A stretch of 64,000 nucleotides of DNA from Afipia sp. GTDB lineage: Bacteria; Pseudomonadota; Alphaproteobacteria; Rhizobiales; Xanthobacteraceae. Below the pieces are notes generated by a model that was given only the letters and a program-made list of their open reading frames with translations, did no database searches and had not been told where the DNA came from. The position numbers and the translations under genes are program-made. Positions within the stretch are counted from its first letter, which is position 1. The number at the start of each line of letters is the position of its first letter. The stretch is taken from assembly GCA_017308595.1 (NCBI GenBank), contig JAFKER010000015.1, positions 1-64,000 of the forward strand, given 5' to 3'. Positions 42,980 through 51,128 of the stretch are shown in pieces.

Positions 42980-44359
42980 CTACATCTTCATGCCTTTCTT
43001 CATGCCTTTCATGTTCATCGGTTTGGCGTCCTTCGCTTTCGCGGGCGGCGATGCCTCGTCCTGCCGAGGCGGTTCGCCGGTCGGCGCATCTATTTCGTAG
43101 GCAACCGTACCGGCGGGATTCTTGTACGGACCGGGATCGCGGTAGTCGTCGCGCGCCAGGCCCTCGCGTATCTTCATCACGGTAAACATGCCGCCCATTT
43201 CGATCGGACCGAATTGCCCAGAACCCGTCATCATCGGCAGTGTGTTGTCGGGCGCCGGCATTTCCATCTCGCCCATCGCCATGCCCGTCGAGCCCATGAC
43301 CATGGCGTCAGGCGCGAGCTTGCCGACCGCCCTGGCGAGGTCTTTCCTCGATACGCCGATCATGTTTCGCATGTCGTGGCCCATCGCGTTCATGGTGTGA
43401 TGCGACTTGTGGCAGTGGAACGCCCAATCGCCGGGATTGTCGGCGAGAACGTCGAATGCACGAACGGCCCCGACCGGCACGTCGGTCGTCGTCTCCGGAT
43501 ATTGCGCGGACTCGGGCACCCACCCTCCGTCGGTGCAGCTTACGGCGAAGCTGTGCCCGTGCAGATGGATAGGATGGTTGGTCATGCTCAGGTTGCCGAT
43601 GCGCACACGGACCTTGTCGCCGAGGCGCACCGGCAGCGGGTCGATTCCGGGAAAAACGCGGCTGTTCCAGGTCCACATGTTGAAGTTGGTCATCTCGTTG
43701 ACCTTGGGCAAGTAAGTGCCGGGATCAATGTCGTAAGTACTCATGATGAATACAAAGTCCCGATCGACCGGCCGGAACGTCTGGTCGCGTGGGTGCACGA
43801 TGAACATGCCCATCATTCCCATCGCCATTTGCACCATCTCGTCTGAATGCGGGTGGTACATGAACGTCCCGCTCGTCTTAATCTGGAATTCGTAGACGAA
43901 GGTCTTGCCCGGCTTGATGTGCGGCTGATTGAGGCCGCCCACTCCGTCCATCCCGTTCGGCACGATCATGCCGTGCCAGTGTACCGTGGTGTGTTCGGGC
44001 AATTTGTTGGTGACGAAGATGCGGACCTTGTCGCCTTCGACCGCTTCGATGGTCGGACCCGGAGCCTGTCCGTTGTATCCCCAGAGGTGCGCTTTCATTC
44101 CTTCGGCGAATTCGCGCACGACAGGTTCGGCGACGAGATGGAATTCCTTCCAGTCGCCGTTCATCCGCCACGGCAGCGACCATCCGTTGAGCGTCACCAC
44201 CGGCCGGTAGTCGGGACCGGACGTGGGATGGAGCGGCGGCTGCATCACCGCCTTTTCCATGATCGGCGCTTCCGGAATGTTAGCAGCCTGCACCCGGCCG
44301 CTCACGGCGCTTGCGCTCATCAGCGCGGCGGTTCCGATAAATCCTCTTCGCGATAGCAT
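42980..44359 (-). CDS. Multicopper oxidase (periplasmic copper oxidase), Tat-exported
   Basis: 459 aa from ATG 44359, preceded by AAGGAGA; a TTG at 44374 would add 5 residues. The Tat signal is SRRGFIGTAALM. Copper motifs: HWHG and MYHPHSDE in the N-terminal domain, HPIHLHGHSF and HCHKSHHTMNAM in the C-terminal one, making the type 1 and trinuclear sites. The Met-rich tail (NMKGMKKGMKM) and MGEMEMPAPD stretch suit copper binding. Such enzymes oxidise Cu(I) to the less toxic Cu(II). The TolC-like gene ends 11 bp upstream on the same strand. Confidence 0.93.
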   Translation of the reverse strand: MLSRRGFIGTAALMSASAVSGRVQAANIPEAPIMEKAVMQPPLHPTSGPDYRPVVTLNGWSLPWRMNGDWKEFHLVAEPVVREFAEGMKAHLWGYNGQAPGPTIEAVEGDKVRIFVTNKLPEHTTVHWHGMIVPNGMDGVGGLNQPHIKPGKTFVYEFQIKTSGTFMYHPHSDEMVQMAMGMMGMFIVHPRDQTFRPVDRDFVFIMSTYDIDPGTYLPKVNEMTNFNMWTWNSRVFPGIDPLPVRLGDKVRVRIGNLSMTNHPIHLHGHSFAVSCTDGGWVPESAQYPETTTDVPVGAVRAFDVLADNPGDWAFHCHKSHHTMNAMGHDMRNMIGVSRKDLARAVGKLAPDAMVMGSTGMAMGEMEMPAPDNTLPMMTGSGQFGPIEMGGMFTVMKIREGLARDDYRDPGPYKNPAGTVAYEIDAPTGEPPRQDEASPPAKAKDAKPMNMKGMKKGMKM

Positions 44360-44370
44360 GCTCGTCTCCT

Positions 44371-45831
44371 TCAATGACCGCCGCCGGCCTGGGCCGTGGT
44401 GTTCTGGCGGGATGGATTCTGGGATTCGCTCGAGCCGCCGCCGTTGACGGCCGTTTGCAGACCGGACTGGGCGAACCAGAAGTCGCGCTTGGCCTCGATT
44501 CCTGCCCGCAGCGATGCGATGCGCTGCCTTGCTTCCGTCAGCAGGGCGAACACGTCAATCTGCATGCTCGAGAAACGCAGTTGCATCTCTTCGGTGATGA
44601 TCTTCCGCAGCGGCAGCACTTCGCGCTGGTACTGGCCGGCGATTTCGTAGGTCGATCTGTAGACGCGGTAAGCGTCTCTCGCCTCCGAGCGCACGTTGAT
44701 CGCCTTTTCAGTCAGGCGGTTGAACGACTGATTGTAGATCTCGGTGGCCTGGCGGACCCGCACTTCACCGCCGTCGAAGATCGGAATCTGGAACTGGACG
44801 TCGAAGCCGCGCTCACGGAAGGGGGCACTCTCCGGATCGCGCGTCTTGCGATTGATCCCCGCCACGTCGAGCAGGGTCACAAATCGACTCGCTTCCGTCA
44901 GATTGAGCGATTTTGCGAGAGCGTCGAGTTCGATCCGCGCGATCTGCAGATCGATGCGATGGCTGACCGCGTCCACCTCGATGAACGGCAGCGCTGCCGG
45001 ATTCCGTGGAAGCGCCGGCAACGCGCCCGGAATCCGGAAGGCCAGGTCGCTTCCCCAAAGCCCCATCAGGCGGGCGAGACGTTCGCGCGAACTAGCGGCC
45101 TCTTGGCGTATCGATCCGAGTTCGGCTGTGGTCTCCGCATAGAAGACCTGTTCACGTGCCTGGTCGAGCTTGTTGAGCGCTCCAGTCTGACCGAGCTTCA
45201 GCGCGAGTTGAGCGGTCGATTCTGCTGTCGACTTGGCGTCCGCCAGAAGTGAGACGAGTTCGTTGGCAGCGACCGCGCGATAGTAGGACCGCCTGACCTC
45301 CGCAGCCAGCCGCAGCGTCTCGAGCGCGGCCCGCAACTGCGCCTGCCGGAAACGCTGGCGTGCGATTTCCGAGCGGAACGGCAAGGTGGCAAGCGCCAGA
45401 ATATCGCCGACGACCTGTCGCTCGATCTCGACGGCTCCGTTGCCGGCTATCCGTGAAATCGAGAAGGTTGGATTGGCAGGCAGGCTTTCCTGAACGAAGT
45501 CCGCCTCCGCGAGAGCAAGTTCATTGTACGACGCCTGAAGTCCGCGGTTGCTAAGGAGCGCAATCTGCACCGCGGTCTCGACGTTGAGCGTGCGACGCAA
45601 GAGCCGCTTCGCGGCATCGTTGGCGGCCAGAGCGTCGTCCGCGGTACGGATCGAGATCACGTCCTTCTCGATGGTACCGTCGGCGATGTCGGCGACGGCG
45701 GTCATGCCGCCGTCCGGAGAGAATGTCGCGCAGCCCGACAGCAGCAGAGCGGCGGACAGCGCAAGCAGCGCCGTTCTGCCGCCGCGAGCGGCCGACCTGC
45801 GTCGCTCTTGGATCGGAAAGTTTTCTGTCAT
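44371..45831 (-). CDS. TolC-family outer-membrane lipoprotein
   Basis: 486 aa with a lipobox (LLLSGCATF, Cys at about 34) and a duplicated OEP (outer membrane efflux) domain of coiled helices (TAVQIALLSNRGLQASYNELALAEADFVQESL ... YQREVLPLRKIITEEMQLRFSSMQIDVFALLTEARQRIA). The sequence type is the CopB/NodT-like factor found next to periplasmic copper oxidases. It may act as exit duct for the copper block, and perhaps for the CzcBA pump across the strand, which lacks its own. Start ATG 45831 has AGGAGAG in front. Confidence 0.9.
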   Translation of the reverse strand: MTENFPIQERRRSAARGGRTALLALSAALLLSGCATFSPDGGMTAVADIADGTIEKDVISIRTADDALAANDAAKRLLRRTLNVETAVQIALLSNRGLQASYNELALAEADFVQESLPANPTFSISRIAGNGAVEIERQVVGDILALATLPFRSEIARQRFRQAQLRAALETLRLAAEVRRSYYRAVAANELVSLLADAKSTAESTAQLALKLGQTGALNKLDQAREQVFYAETTAELGSIRQEAASSRERLARLMGLWGSDLAFRIPGALPALPRNPAALPFIEVDAVSHRIDLQIARIELDALAKSLNLTEASRFVTLLDVAGINRKTRDPESAPFRERGFDVQFQIPIFDGGEVRVRQATEIYNQSFNRLTEKAINVRSEARDAYRVYRSTYEIAGQYQREVLPLRKIITEEMQLRFSSMQIDVFALLTEARQRIASLRAGIEAKRDFWFAQSGLQTAVNGGGSSESQNPSRQNTTAQAGGGH

Positions 45832-45840
45832 GGCGCTCTC

Positions 45841-46134
45841 CTACTGCCCGGATTTCGGCGACGGAGTTACGCGCTGGTTCTGCTCTCTCCAGCCCGAGGG
45901 GGCCGTGGGCCGCATCCTGGTGTAGGGCGCGATACCGGACCGGTAGCTCACGCCGGCAACGCGCACGTTCGGATTCGCAGGATCGGGACCGGCCAGCGGC
46001 GGCGCGGTCTGCATGCAACCACCCAACGTCAATGCCGTCGCGGCCGCCCCCGCTATCGTTCGAAATCTATTGCCGAATAACTTCTGCACCACCGACTGAA
46101 CGGCGGCGAGAATCGCCCCAAGCTGCGCAAGCAT
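45841..46134 (-). CDS. Small lipoprotein of the copper block
   Basis: 97 aa from ATG 46134 (AGGAAAAC upstream). After a short helical lead, the hydrophobic stretch IAGAAATALTLGGC ends in a lipobox, giving a ~60-residue mature lipoprotein (MQTAPPLAGPDPANPNVRVAGVSYRSGIAPYTRMRPTAPSGW). The lipobox is unusually far from the start, so a GTG about 20 codons downstream may be the true start. It has no known domain. It precedes the TolC-like gene by 9 bp and is likely co-expressed. Confidence 0.8.
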   Translation of the reverse strand: MLAQLGAILAAVQSVVQKLFGNRFRTIAGAAATALTLGGCMQTAPPLAGPDPANPNVRVAGVSYRSGIAPYTRMRPTAPSGWREQNQRVTPSPKSGQ

Positions 46135-46211
46135 TTTGTTTTCCTGAACTGACGATGGACCACAGGCGCGCGAGCCCTCGACGGGCACGGCGCCGCGTAG
46201 CTTCGATCAGG

Positions 46212-46679
46212 TCAGGTAATGGGGGGACGATACAGCCGAGGGGGAGCGTTGTCGGCGACGTTCCGATAGCCTTCGACTTCGCAAAGCGCCGTCGGAGCGG
46301 ATGGCTTGACGATGTCGGCGACCTTCGCCGGGATAGCGGTAACGCACATCAGCCCGCAGCACTGCCCGCTGGATGTATGCGAGGCTTCCCCGGGAGCCGA
46401 CTTCGAATCCGATTCCACGGACATCGAATGGTCATGCCCCGTTGAATTGCCCTGCATCGCGGCGTGATCATGGGCATGACCGTCTGAATGCACGTGCTGC
46501 GGCTCGGAATGAACATGAACCATTCCGGGAACGTAGTTCTGATCCGTCAGGCACAGGGCCGGGGCGTGGACACCGGGCAGCGCGTAGGAGATCGTCGGCG
46601 CCAATACGCAAAGCAGATAGGCAAAGGCTATCAGCCACCCTGCCCTCAATCGCTTAGCTCTGGTCAACCGGACGAGCAT
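46212..46679 (-). CDS. Histidine-rich exported protein, 155 aa (DUF2946-like)
   Basis: An N-terminal hydrophobic segment (AGWLIAFAYLLCVLAPTISYAL) is followed by a metal-binding-looking stretch HVHSEPQHVHSDGHAHDHAAM and a Cys pair in SSGQCCGLMC. The arrangement is like DUF2946-type proteins common near copper and cobalt resistance genes. It probably acts in the periplasm or membrane as a metal chelator or chaperone. It opens the minus-strand copper block; the operon relation to the next gene (78 bp gap) is probable. Confidence 0.75.
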   Translation of the reverse strand: MLVRLTRAKRLRAGWLIAFAYLLCVLAPTISYALPGVHAPALCLTDQNYVPGMVHVHSEPQHVHSDGHAHDHAAMQGNSTGHDHSMSVESDSKSAPGEASHTSSGQCCGLMCVTAIPAKVADIVKPSAPTALCEVEGYRNVADNAPPRLYRPPIT

Positions 46680-46924
46680 GCAGGCATCAATACCTTTTCG
46701 TACTAAGACTTGGGATCATAGCGATGAAGCCTCGATCCGCCAAGGAGGAACTTGCGCTCATCGGCCCGCCCGCTGCTGCAAGGCGACCTTGGCGGCATCG
46801 TCCGTAAGCGTCATCGTCAACGCACTGAGGCTTCTGGCGATGGATATCTAACCTCAGAAGCAGCGTCCGCATGCGGCCTGCCATCTATTCGTCATCGGAC
46901 CGAATGCAAAGCGCAGATCCGTGC

Positions 46925-47458
46925 TCATGATCGGGGGAGCATGCGCTCCATGATCCGGTCGCGGAAGACAAATGCATGTATGAAGGCCGCAGCAACGTGG
47001 ACGCCGATGGCGGCGAGCAGTCCGAAACCGGCTGCCTGATGCCAGCCGCCGACCAGGCGACCGGCGGCGGATTCGGGAGCGGTCAGCATCGGCAGCAGCG
47101 ATTCGAAAAAGAGCGATACCCTCCAGCCACGAAACGATACAAAGAACCAGCCGGTCATGGCGGTTGCAAAGACCAGTCCATAGAGAAGCCAATGAACGCT
47201 TTCTGACATCACCCGCTGCCAAAGAGGCAGCGTATTTGCAGGCGCGACGGGGTGGAAGAGCCGCCAAGTAAAGCGCACGATAATCAATGTCAGGATGATA
47301 AGCCCGATGGTGATATGCAATGTCATCAAGCTTCCGGGAGGCAAGCCCGATTGAATGTCGGGCATTAGCCAGCCGATCGGGAACTGTACTGCGAGCAGCA
47401 CCACGATCATCCAATGAAAGACCTTCGCCGCATTTCCGTAAACAGGCTGTTTTGTCAT
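46925..47458 (-). CDS. Cytochrome b561
   Basis: 177 aa with four membrane helices and the heme-ligating histidines of the b561 family (AAKVFHWMIVVLL, LMTLHITIGLII, GGWHQAAGFGLLAAIGVHVAAAFIHAF). These di-heme proteins shuttle electrons across the inner membrane. The location between copper genes and COG4705-like membrane proteins may mean a role in periplasmic redox of the metal response, but that is inferred. Confidence 0.93.
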   Translation of the reverse strand: MTKQPVYGNAAKVFHWMIVVLLAVQFPIGWLMPDIQSGLPPGSLMTLHITIGLIILTLIIVRFTWRLFHPVAPANTLPLWQRVMSESVHWLLYGLVFATAMTGWFFVSFRGWRVSLFFESLLPMLTAPESAAGRLVGGWHQAAGFGLLAAIGVHVAAAFIHAFVFRDRIMERMLPRS

Positions 47459-47588
47459 AGTGGGATACCAAGTTTCCCTGAGGAAGGCATTGGACCGCAG
47501 GCAGATTCATGGTCCTGTTCAGTTGCCATATTCTGTTGGTATGTCGAGTCTCGAAGATAATGTTTTTTCGCTGCCCGCTTCCGGCGGT

Positions 47589-48347
47589 TCAAGCCGGGTG
47601 CCTTCCTGGCCGCTGAGGCAGCAACGCGATGCATCCAACAATGAACAACGCGAGCACGGCCGACGCCGCGTATCGACTTAGTGCCAACCCGCCGTTGGAA
47701 AGCGGCTTGTCCAGGAAGTCGCCGACTGTTGCACCGAGCGGGCGAGTGAGGATGAAGGCGGCCCAGAACAAAAACGTGCGCGACATGTTTGTCCAAAAGT
47801 ACGCCGCGGCGACGATCGCCAGCGCGGCTCCGAACACAACGGCGCCACCACTGTAGCCGAGTCCCGTGGAGTCCGCCATCCAGTCCCCGAGCGCGGTGCC
47901 GAGGGTCTGGGAGAACATGATGGTCGCCCAGTAAAACACTTCTGCCTTGGGCGTGGTGACGCTTTCCACCGATACGGTCCCAAGCGAATGATACCAGACC
48001 GCAAGCGACAGCAGCAGGAGAGCGAGAAGAATCGAGCTGCCGCCGAGATATCCGATGCCGAGGGACCGGTCCACGAAGTCGGCAAGCGTCGTTCCGGCCG
48101 TCGTCGTCGCCACGATCACCGTCCAGTAGAGAAAGGGATGAAATTTCCTGGCACTTATTTGCGCCGCAACGGCGGCGACGAAGAGGGCCGCAAAGATCGC
48201 CGTGCCGATGAGATAACCCAGATGCATCGACATCGTCACTGCGTCGCCGCCGGTTTCTCCGAGCGTGGTCGCAGCGATCTTAATGATCCAGAACCCGAGC
48301 GTGACTGCGGGCACCTTGCTCAGACTTTCGCGAAGTTGGTCATTCAT
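47589..48347 (-). CDS. COG4705-like membrane protein, paralog 1
   Basis: 252 aa from ATG 48347. Seven or eight membrane helices with the repeated glycine-rich signature of this family: FWIIKIAATTLGETGGDA, VIVATTTAGTTLADFVD, TIMFSQTLGTALGDWMADSTGLGYSGG and FILTRPLGATVGDFLDKP. The T/G-T-x2-D-x2 elements recur four times, hinting at internal duplication. The function is unknown; the family is often next to PepSY genes and OmpR-type two-component systems, as here. A paralog lies at 48853-49662. Confidence 0.88.
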   Translation of the reverse strand: MNDQLRESLSKVPAVTLGFWIIKIAATTLGETGGDAVTMSMHLGYLIGTAIFAALFVAAVAAQISARKFHPFLYWTVIVATTTAGTTLADFVDRSLGIGYLGGSSILLALLLLSLAVWYHSLGTVSVESVTTPKAEVFYWATIMFSQTLGTALGDWMADSTGLGYSGGAVVFGAALAIVAAAYFWTNMSRTFLFWAAFILTRPLGATVGDFLDKPLSNGGLALSRYAASAVLALFIVGCIALLPQRPGRHPA

Positions 48348-48399
48348 GAAAATTTTCTTTCGATCGAGGCACATTTGTTCTTGGCGGGCCTTCGGCTTA

Positions 48400-48813
48400 T
48401 CACTTGCCGGCAAGGCGATTTATCGTGGCGAAGACTTCGTCGAGCGCGGACTTGCAGGCTGCGAGGTCCGGCGACGTGGCCCTCGCTGCTGTAAGGGCGC
48501 GCTCGATGGCCTTGTCCAGAGTGTGCCAGTCCGCAGCGGCCCGCGGCTTCAATCCGGCTTCCGCCTCGTCCCAGGATGTTTCGAGATCCTTCAGGCGCGC
48601 CTTCGCCCCGGCCAGATCGCCCTTGTCCAATAGCGCCTTGCTGTCGGCGACGAGGCTTTGAAAGGCAGTAAGATCTCCCAATTTGGACGACGCGGCATGC
48701 GCCTGCGTACTGCCGGCGACGACAAAAGGTGCCGACAGAATTGCGCCGGACAGCGGCCCCACACCAAGCAGCAACGACAGGACGATCTTATAAAAGGCTT
48801 TTTGGGCAGACAT
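48400..48813 (-). CDS. Small exported helical protein, 137 aa
   Basis: Signal peptide ([31 protein letters not shown]), then a helical domain ([60 protein letters not shown]). The mature part resembles a small periplasmic metal- or stress-response helical bundle, but no ligand motif is visible. It sits between the two COG4705 paralogs with gaps of 52 and 39 bp, so the three probably form one operon. Confidence 0.8.
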   Translation of the reverse strand: MSAQKAFYKIVLSLLLGVGPLSGAILSAPFVVAGSTQAHAASSKLGDLTAFQSLVADSKALLDKGDLAGAKARLKDLETSWDEAEAGLKPRAAADWHTLDKAIERALTAARATSPDLAACKSALDEVFATINRLAGK

Positions 48814-48852
48814 TTTCGATCTCCATTTTTCGATAGTTTTGTGTCGGGTGGA

Positions 48853-49662
48853 TCATGCGCGTTCGTCAGCGGCGGCTGGCCTGTCGTGCAGGGTGAGGAA
48901 CGCGACAAGCGCAACGATGACGGTGAGAAAGCCGACGCTGGTGTAGACCGAGCCGAAGCCGAGCCCGCCATACTCGCGCGATTGCGAGAGCAGGTCGCCG
49001 AGCGAAGCTCCGAGAGGCCGCGTCAGGATGTAACCGAGCCAGAAGCAGAGCACCGCGTCCGCGCCGAGATAGTACGCCATGGTGACGACCGCGATCATCG
49101 CGCCGAAGACGACAACACCGAGATTGAAGCCAAGCCCCACGGCCTCGGTTGCGAGATCCCCGGCGGCCGTGCCCAGAGCGAAGGTGAAAAGGATGGCGGT
49201 CCAATAGAACAGTTCACGCCGCCCGGTGACGATGGTGTGAATCGAGAGCGTGTGCTCCACGGCATACCAGGCCGCGAACGTCGCGGCCAAGGCCGCCGCA
49301 AATATCGGCGTACTGACATAGAGGCTTACGCCCATGCCGTCGGTGAGCGCGTCGGTGATCTGGGTCCCGACCACGCTGACGAGCACGACGGTCAGCCAGT
49401 AGATCCAGGGAACGTAGCGCGACATCCGCATCTGAAGCGTCAGCGCCGCGACCAGCAGGGTCAGCGTGATGGCGTCCGTTACCGCGGTCCCAAGTCCAGC
49501 ATGCACGGCCAGGTAGTCGGCCCCGGTCTCGCCGACCGTGGTGGACATGATCTTGATCGCCCAGAAGGCGAGCGTCACTTGCGGAACCTTATTGAGAGCT
49601 CTGGCAGCTGGGTTTTTAGCGAAATCCATGGCGTTTCCCTTCGCAGGGCTGTCGGTATTCAT
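48853..49662 (-). CDS. COG4705-like membrane protein, paralog 2
   Basis: 269 aa from ATG 49662; ATG 49629 has a GAAGGGAAA site and is an alternative. Same repeated motifs as paralog 1: FWAIKIMSTTVGETGADY, VVLVSVVGTQITDALTD, AILFTFALGTAAGDLATEAVGLGFNLG and YILTRPLGASLGDLLSQS. A tandem duplication with divergence is likely. Direct CTTAG repeats with 11-bp period lie about 30 bp upstream of this gene, so it may answer to the two-component system transcribed the other way. Confidence 0.88.
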   Translation of the reverse strand: MNTDSPAKGNAMDFAKNPAARALNKVPQVTLAFWAIKIMSTTVGETGADYLAVHAGLGTAVTDAITLTLLVAALTLQMRMSRYVPWIYWLTVVLVSVVGTQITDALTDGMGVSLYVSTPIFAAALAATFAAWYAVEHTLSIHTIVTGRRELFYWTAILFTFALGTAAGDLATEAVGLGFNLGVVVFGAMIAVVTMAYYLGADAVLCFWLGYILTRPLGASLGDLLSQSREYGGLGFGSVYTSVGFLTVIVALVAFLTLHDRPAAADERA

Positions 49663-49690
49663 GCGCCCTTTCGTATCGTTAGGGTCGCCG

Positions 49691-49707
49691 ACTTAGCGAT
49701 GACTTAG
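49691..49707. promoter_or_regulatory. Tandem ACTTAG repeat, 11-bp period, before the COG4705 operon
   Basis: ACTTAG-CGATG-ACTTAG at 49691-49707, about 30 bp upstream of the minus-strand gene, matches the two-half-site direct repeat with 11-bp spacing used by OmpR/PmrA-class response regulators. Confidence 0.6.
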
Positions 49708-49810
49708 CCAAGTCCCGTGTGCCGCAGAACCGCTGCGAGGTGAATTGGCCAATGCGCCGCTAAGTACCCTGGGCCAGACAGGACGAGGGGCAATTTCTGG
49801 GGAGCACAAA

Positions 49811-49885
49811 ATGAACAAGCTGAAGACGATCGTTTGCGTCGTCGCCATCATGCCCTTGTCAGCGGCACGACGGCTGGCGCGTTGA
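49811..49885 (+). pseudogene. Start of a small exported protein, interrupted
   Basis: A good GGGGAG site and ATG 49811 begin a signal-peptide-like stretch (MNKLKTIVCVVAIMPLSA), but the frame stops after 24 codons at 49883-49885. A shift of one base near codon 19 would extend it by about 28 codons (TTAGALIDVKFSDLHHARL...), suggesting a frameshifted small gene. Confidence is low. Confidence 0.35.
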
Positions 49886-49996
49886 TAGACGTGAAATTTT
49901 CAGATCTTCACCATGCAAGGCTCCGACTTAGCGGCAGATCGGAAAGCGGTTCCTCCGGGGACCGCGTCACATCACGCCCCATTGGTCCGGCGCCGC

Positions 49997-50013
49997 GCTA
50001 AGGCCGCGCTAAG
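49997..50013. promoter_or_regulatory. Tandem CTTAGC repeat, 11-bp period, before the PepSY operon
   Basis: GCTAAG-GCCGC-GCTAAG (CTTAGC-N5-CTTAGC on the other strand) at 49997-50013, 50 bp upstream of the PepSY start. With the ACTTAG pair at 49691 and single copies near 49759 and 49926 it suggests autoregulation by the downstream response regulator. Confidence 0.65.
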
Positions 50014-50063
50014 TCTGGCCATCAATAAATCGCGACACACGTAACCAACCAGGAGATTACAAC

Positions 50064-50399
50064 ATGTCCCGATCCTTGATTGCCATCTGCGCTACCGCGC
50101 TTCTGGTCTCAACCGGCGCGTTCGCCGGAACCTCCGCAAATTCAGCGAACGACGCAGGACCGATTGCATCGGCAAAGATTTCGATGGACGCTGCCGTGTC
50201 CGCGGCGGAAAAACACGTTCAGGGCAAGGCGGTCCGCGCCGAGTACGAAAAGCAGAAGGGCGGCGGCTGGGCTTATGATGTCGAGGTGAAGGCCGGCGCC
50301 AAGGTTTTCGACGTGAAAGTCGATGCCGAGAAGGGTACGGTTCTGGCTTCGACCGAGGATGCGGCCGATTCCGACGATGACGGCGATAAAGCCGATTGA
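50064..50399 (+). CDS. PepSY-domain periplasmic protein
   Basis: 111 aa. Signal peptide (SLIAICATALLVSTGAFA), then a PepSY domain (ISMDAAVSAAEKHVQGKAVRAEYEKQKGGGWAYDVEVKAGAKVFDVKVDAEKGTVL) and an acidic tail (EDAADSDDDGD). PepSY proteins bind or restrain periplasmic partners and are often co-regulated with PmrA/QseB-type systems. The gene precedes the response regulator by 66 bp on the same strand and is probably both target and part of the circuit. The acidic tail could bind divalent cations. Confidence 0.9.
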   Translation: MSRSLIAICATALLVSTGAFAGTSANSANDAGPIASAKISMDAAVSAAEKHVQGKAVRAEYEKQKGGGWAYDVEVKAGAKVFDVKVDAEKGTVLASTEDAADSDDDGDKAD

Positions 50400-50465
50400 G
50401 GAGCCGGATGCGAGATCACGGCGGCAGGCGCAAGTCTGCCGCCGGCTCGGCCAACAGGAGAACAA

Positions 50466-51128
50466 ATGCGCGTGCTGCTGATCGAGGATGACCGCATGGT
50501 TGGAGCGGCGGTTGCGCAGGCGCTGAAAGACGCGGCCTACGCGGTAGATTGGGTCACCGACGGTGAGAGCGCAATTGAAGCGGCGGAAGTTGAGACCTAC
50601 GACGTGGCACTGCTCGATCTGGGTCTTCCCGTCCGCGATGGGCGCGAGGTTTTGCGGCGCCTCCGCCAGAACGGCCGCGCGCTCCCGGTTATCATCGTCA
50701 CCGCGCGCGACGGCCTCGACGATCGGATCGACGGACTCGACCTCGGTGCCGACGATTATCTGGTCAAGCCCTTCGAAATCCGCGAGTTGCTGGCCCGGAT
50801 GCGTGCCATTCTTCGGCGGCCAGGCAGCGGCACCTCCCCGCTGTTGAGCAATGGAGTTATTAGTCTCGATCCCGCAACTCACGAGGCCGTCCACGACGGC
50901 GAGACTTGCCACCTGACCGCGCGGGAGTTCGCGCTTTTACAAGCGTTGCTGACCCGGCCCGGCACCATCCTTTCGCGCAGCGACCTGGAGCGACACATTT
51001 ACGGCTGGAATGAGGAGGTCGAAAGTAACGCCGTCGAGTTTCTGATCCACGCGATCCGCAAGAAGATCGGGTCGGCGGCGATACGCAATGTCAGGGGGGT
51101 CGGATGGATGGTCGATCGGGCATCGTAA
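50466..51128 (+). CDS. OmpR/PmrA-family response regulator
   Basis: 220 aa. Receiver domain with the acidic pocket (IEDD) and phospho-acceptor D51 (DVALLDLGLPVRDG), T/S and K in VTARDGLDDRIDG and YLVKPFE. The C-terminal winged helix includes HLTAREFALLQALLTRPGTILSRSDLERHIYG and ESNAVEFLIHAIRKKIG. The closest type is QseB/PmrA/TctD, which binds CTTAAG-like repeats with 11-bp spacing, as seen upstream. The stop overlaps the kinase start (TAATG), so the two are coupled. Confidence 0.95.
   Translation: MRVLLIEDDRMVGAAVAQALKDAAYAVDWVTDGESAIEAAEVETYDVALLDLGLPVRDGREVLRRLRQNGRALPVIIVTARDGLDDRIDGLDLGADDYLVKPFEIRELLARMRAILRRPGSGTSPLLSNGVISLDPATHEAVHDGETCHLTAREFALLQALLTRPGTILSRSDLERHIYGWNEEVESNAVEFLIHAIRKKIGSAAIRNVRGVGWMVDRAS

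Noticed and set aside
42911-43846. 311-codon plus-strand open frame
   Set aside because: It is antisense to the multicopper oxidase, which has all copper motifs; the shadow has none.
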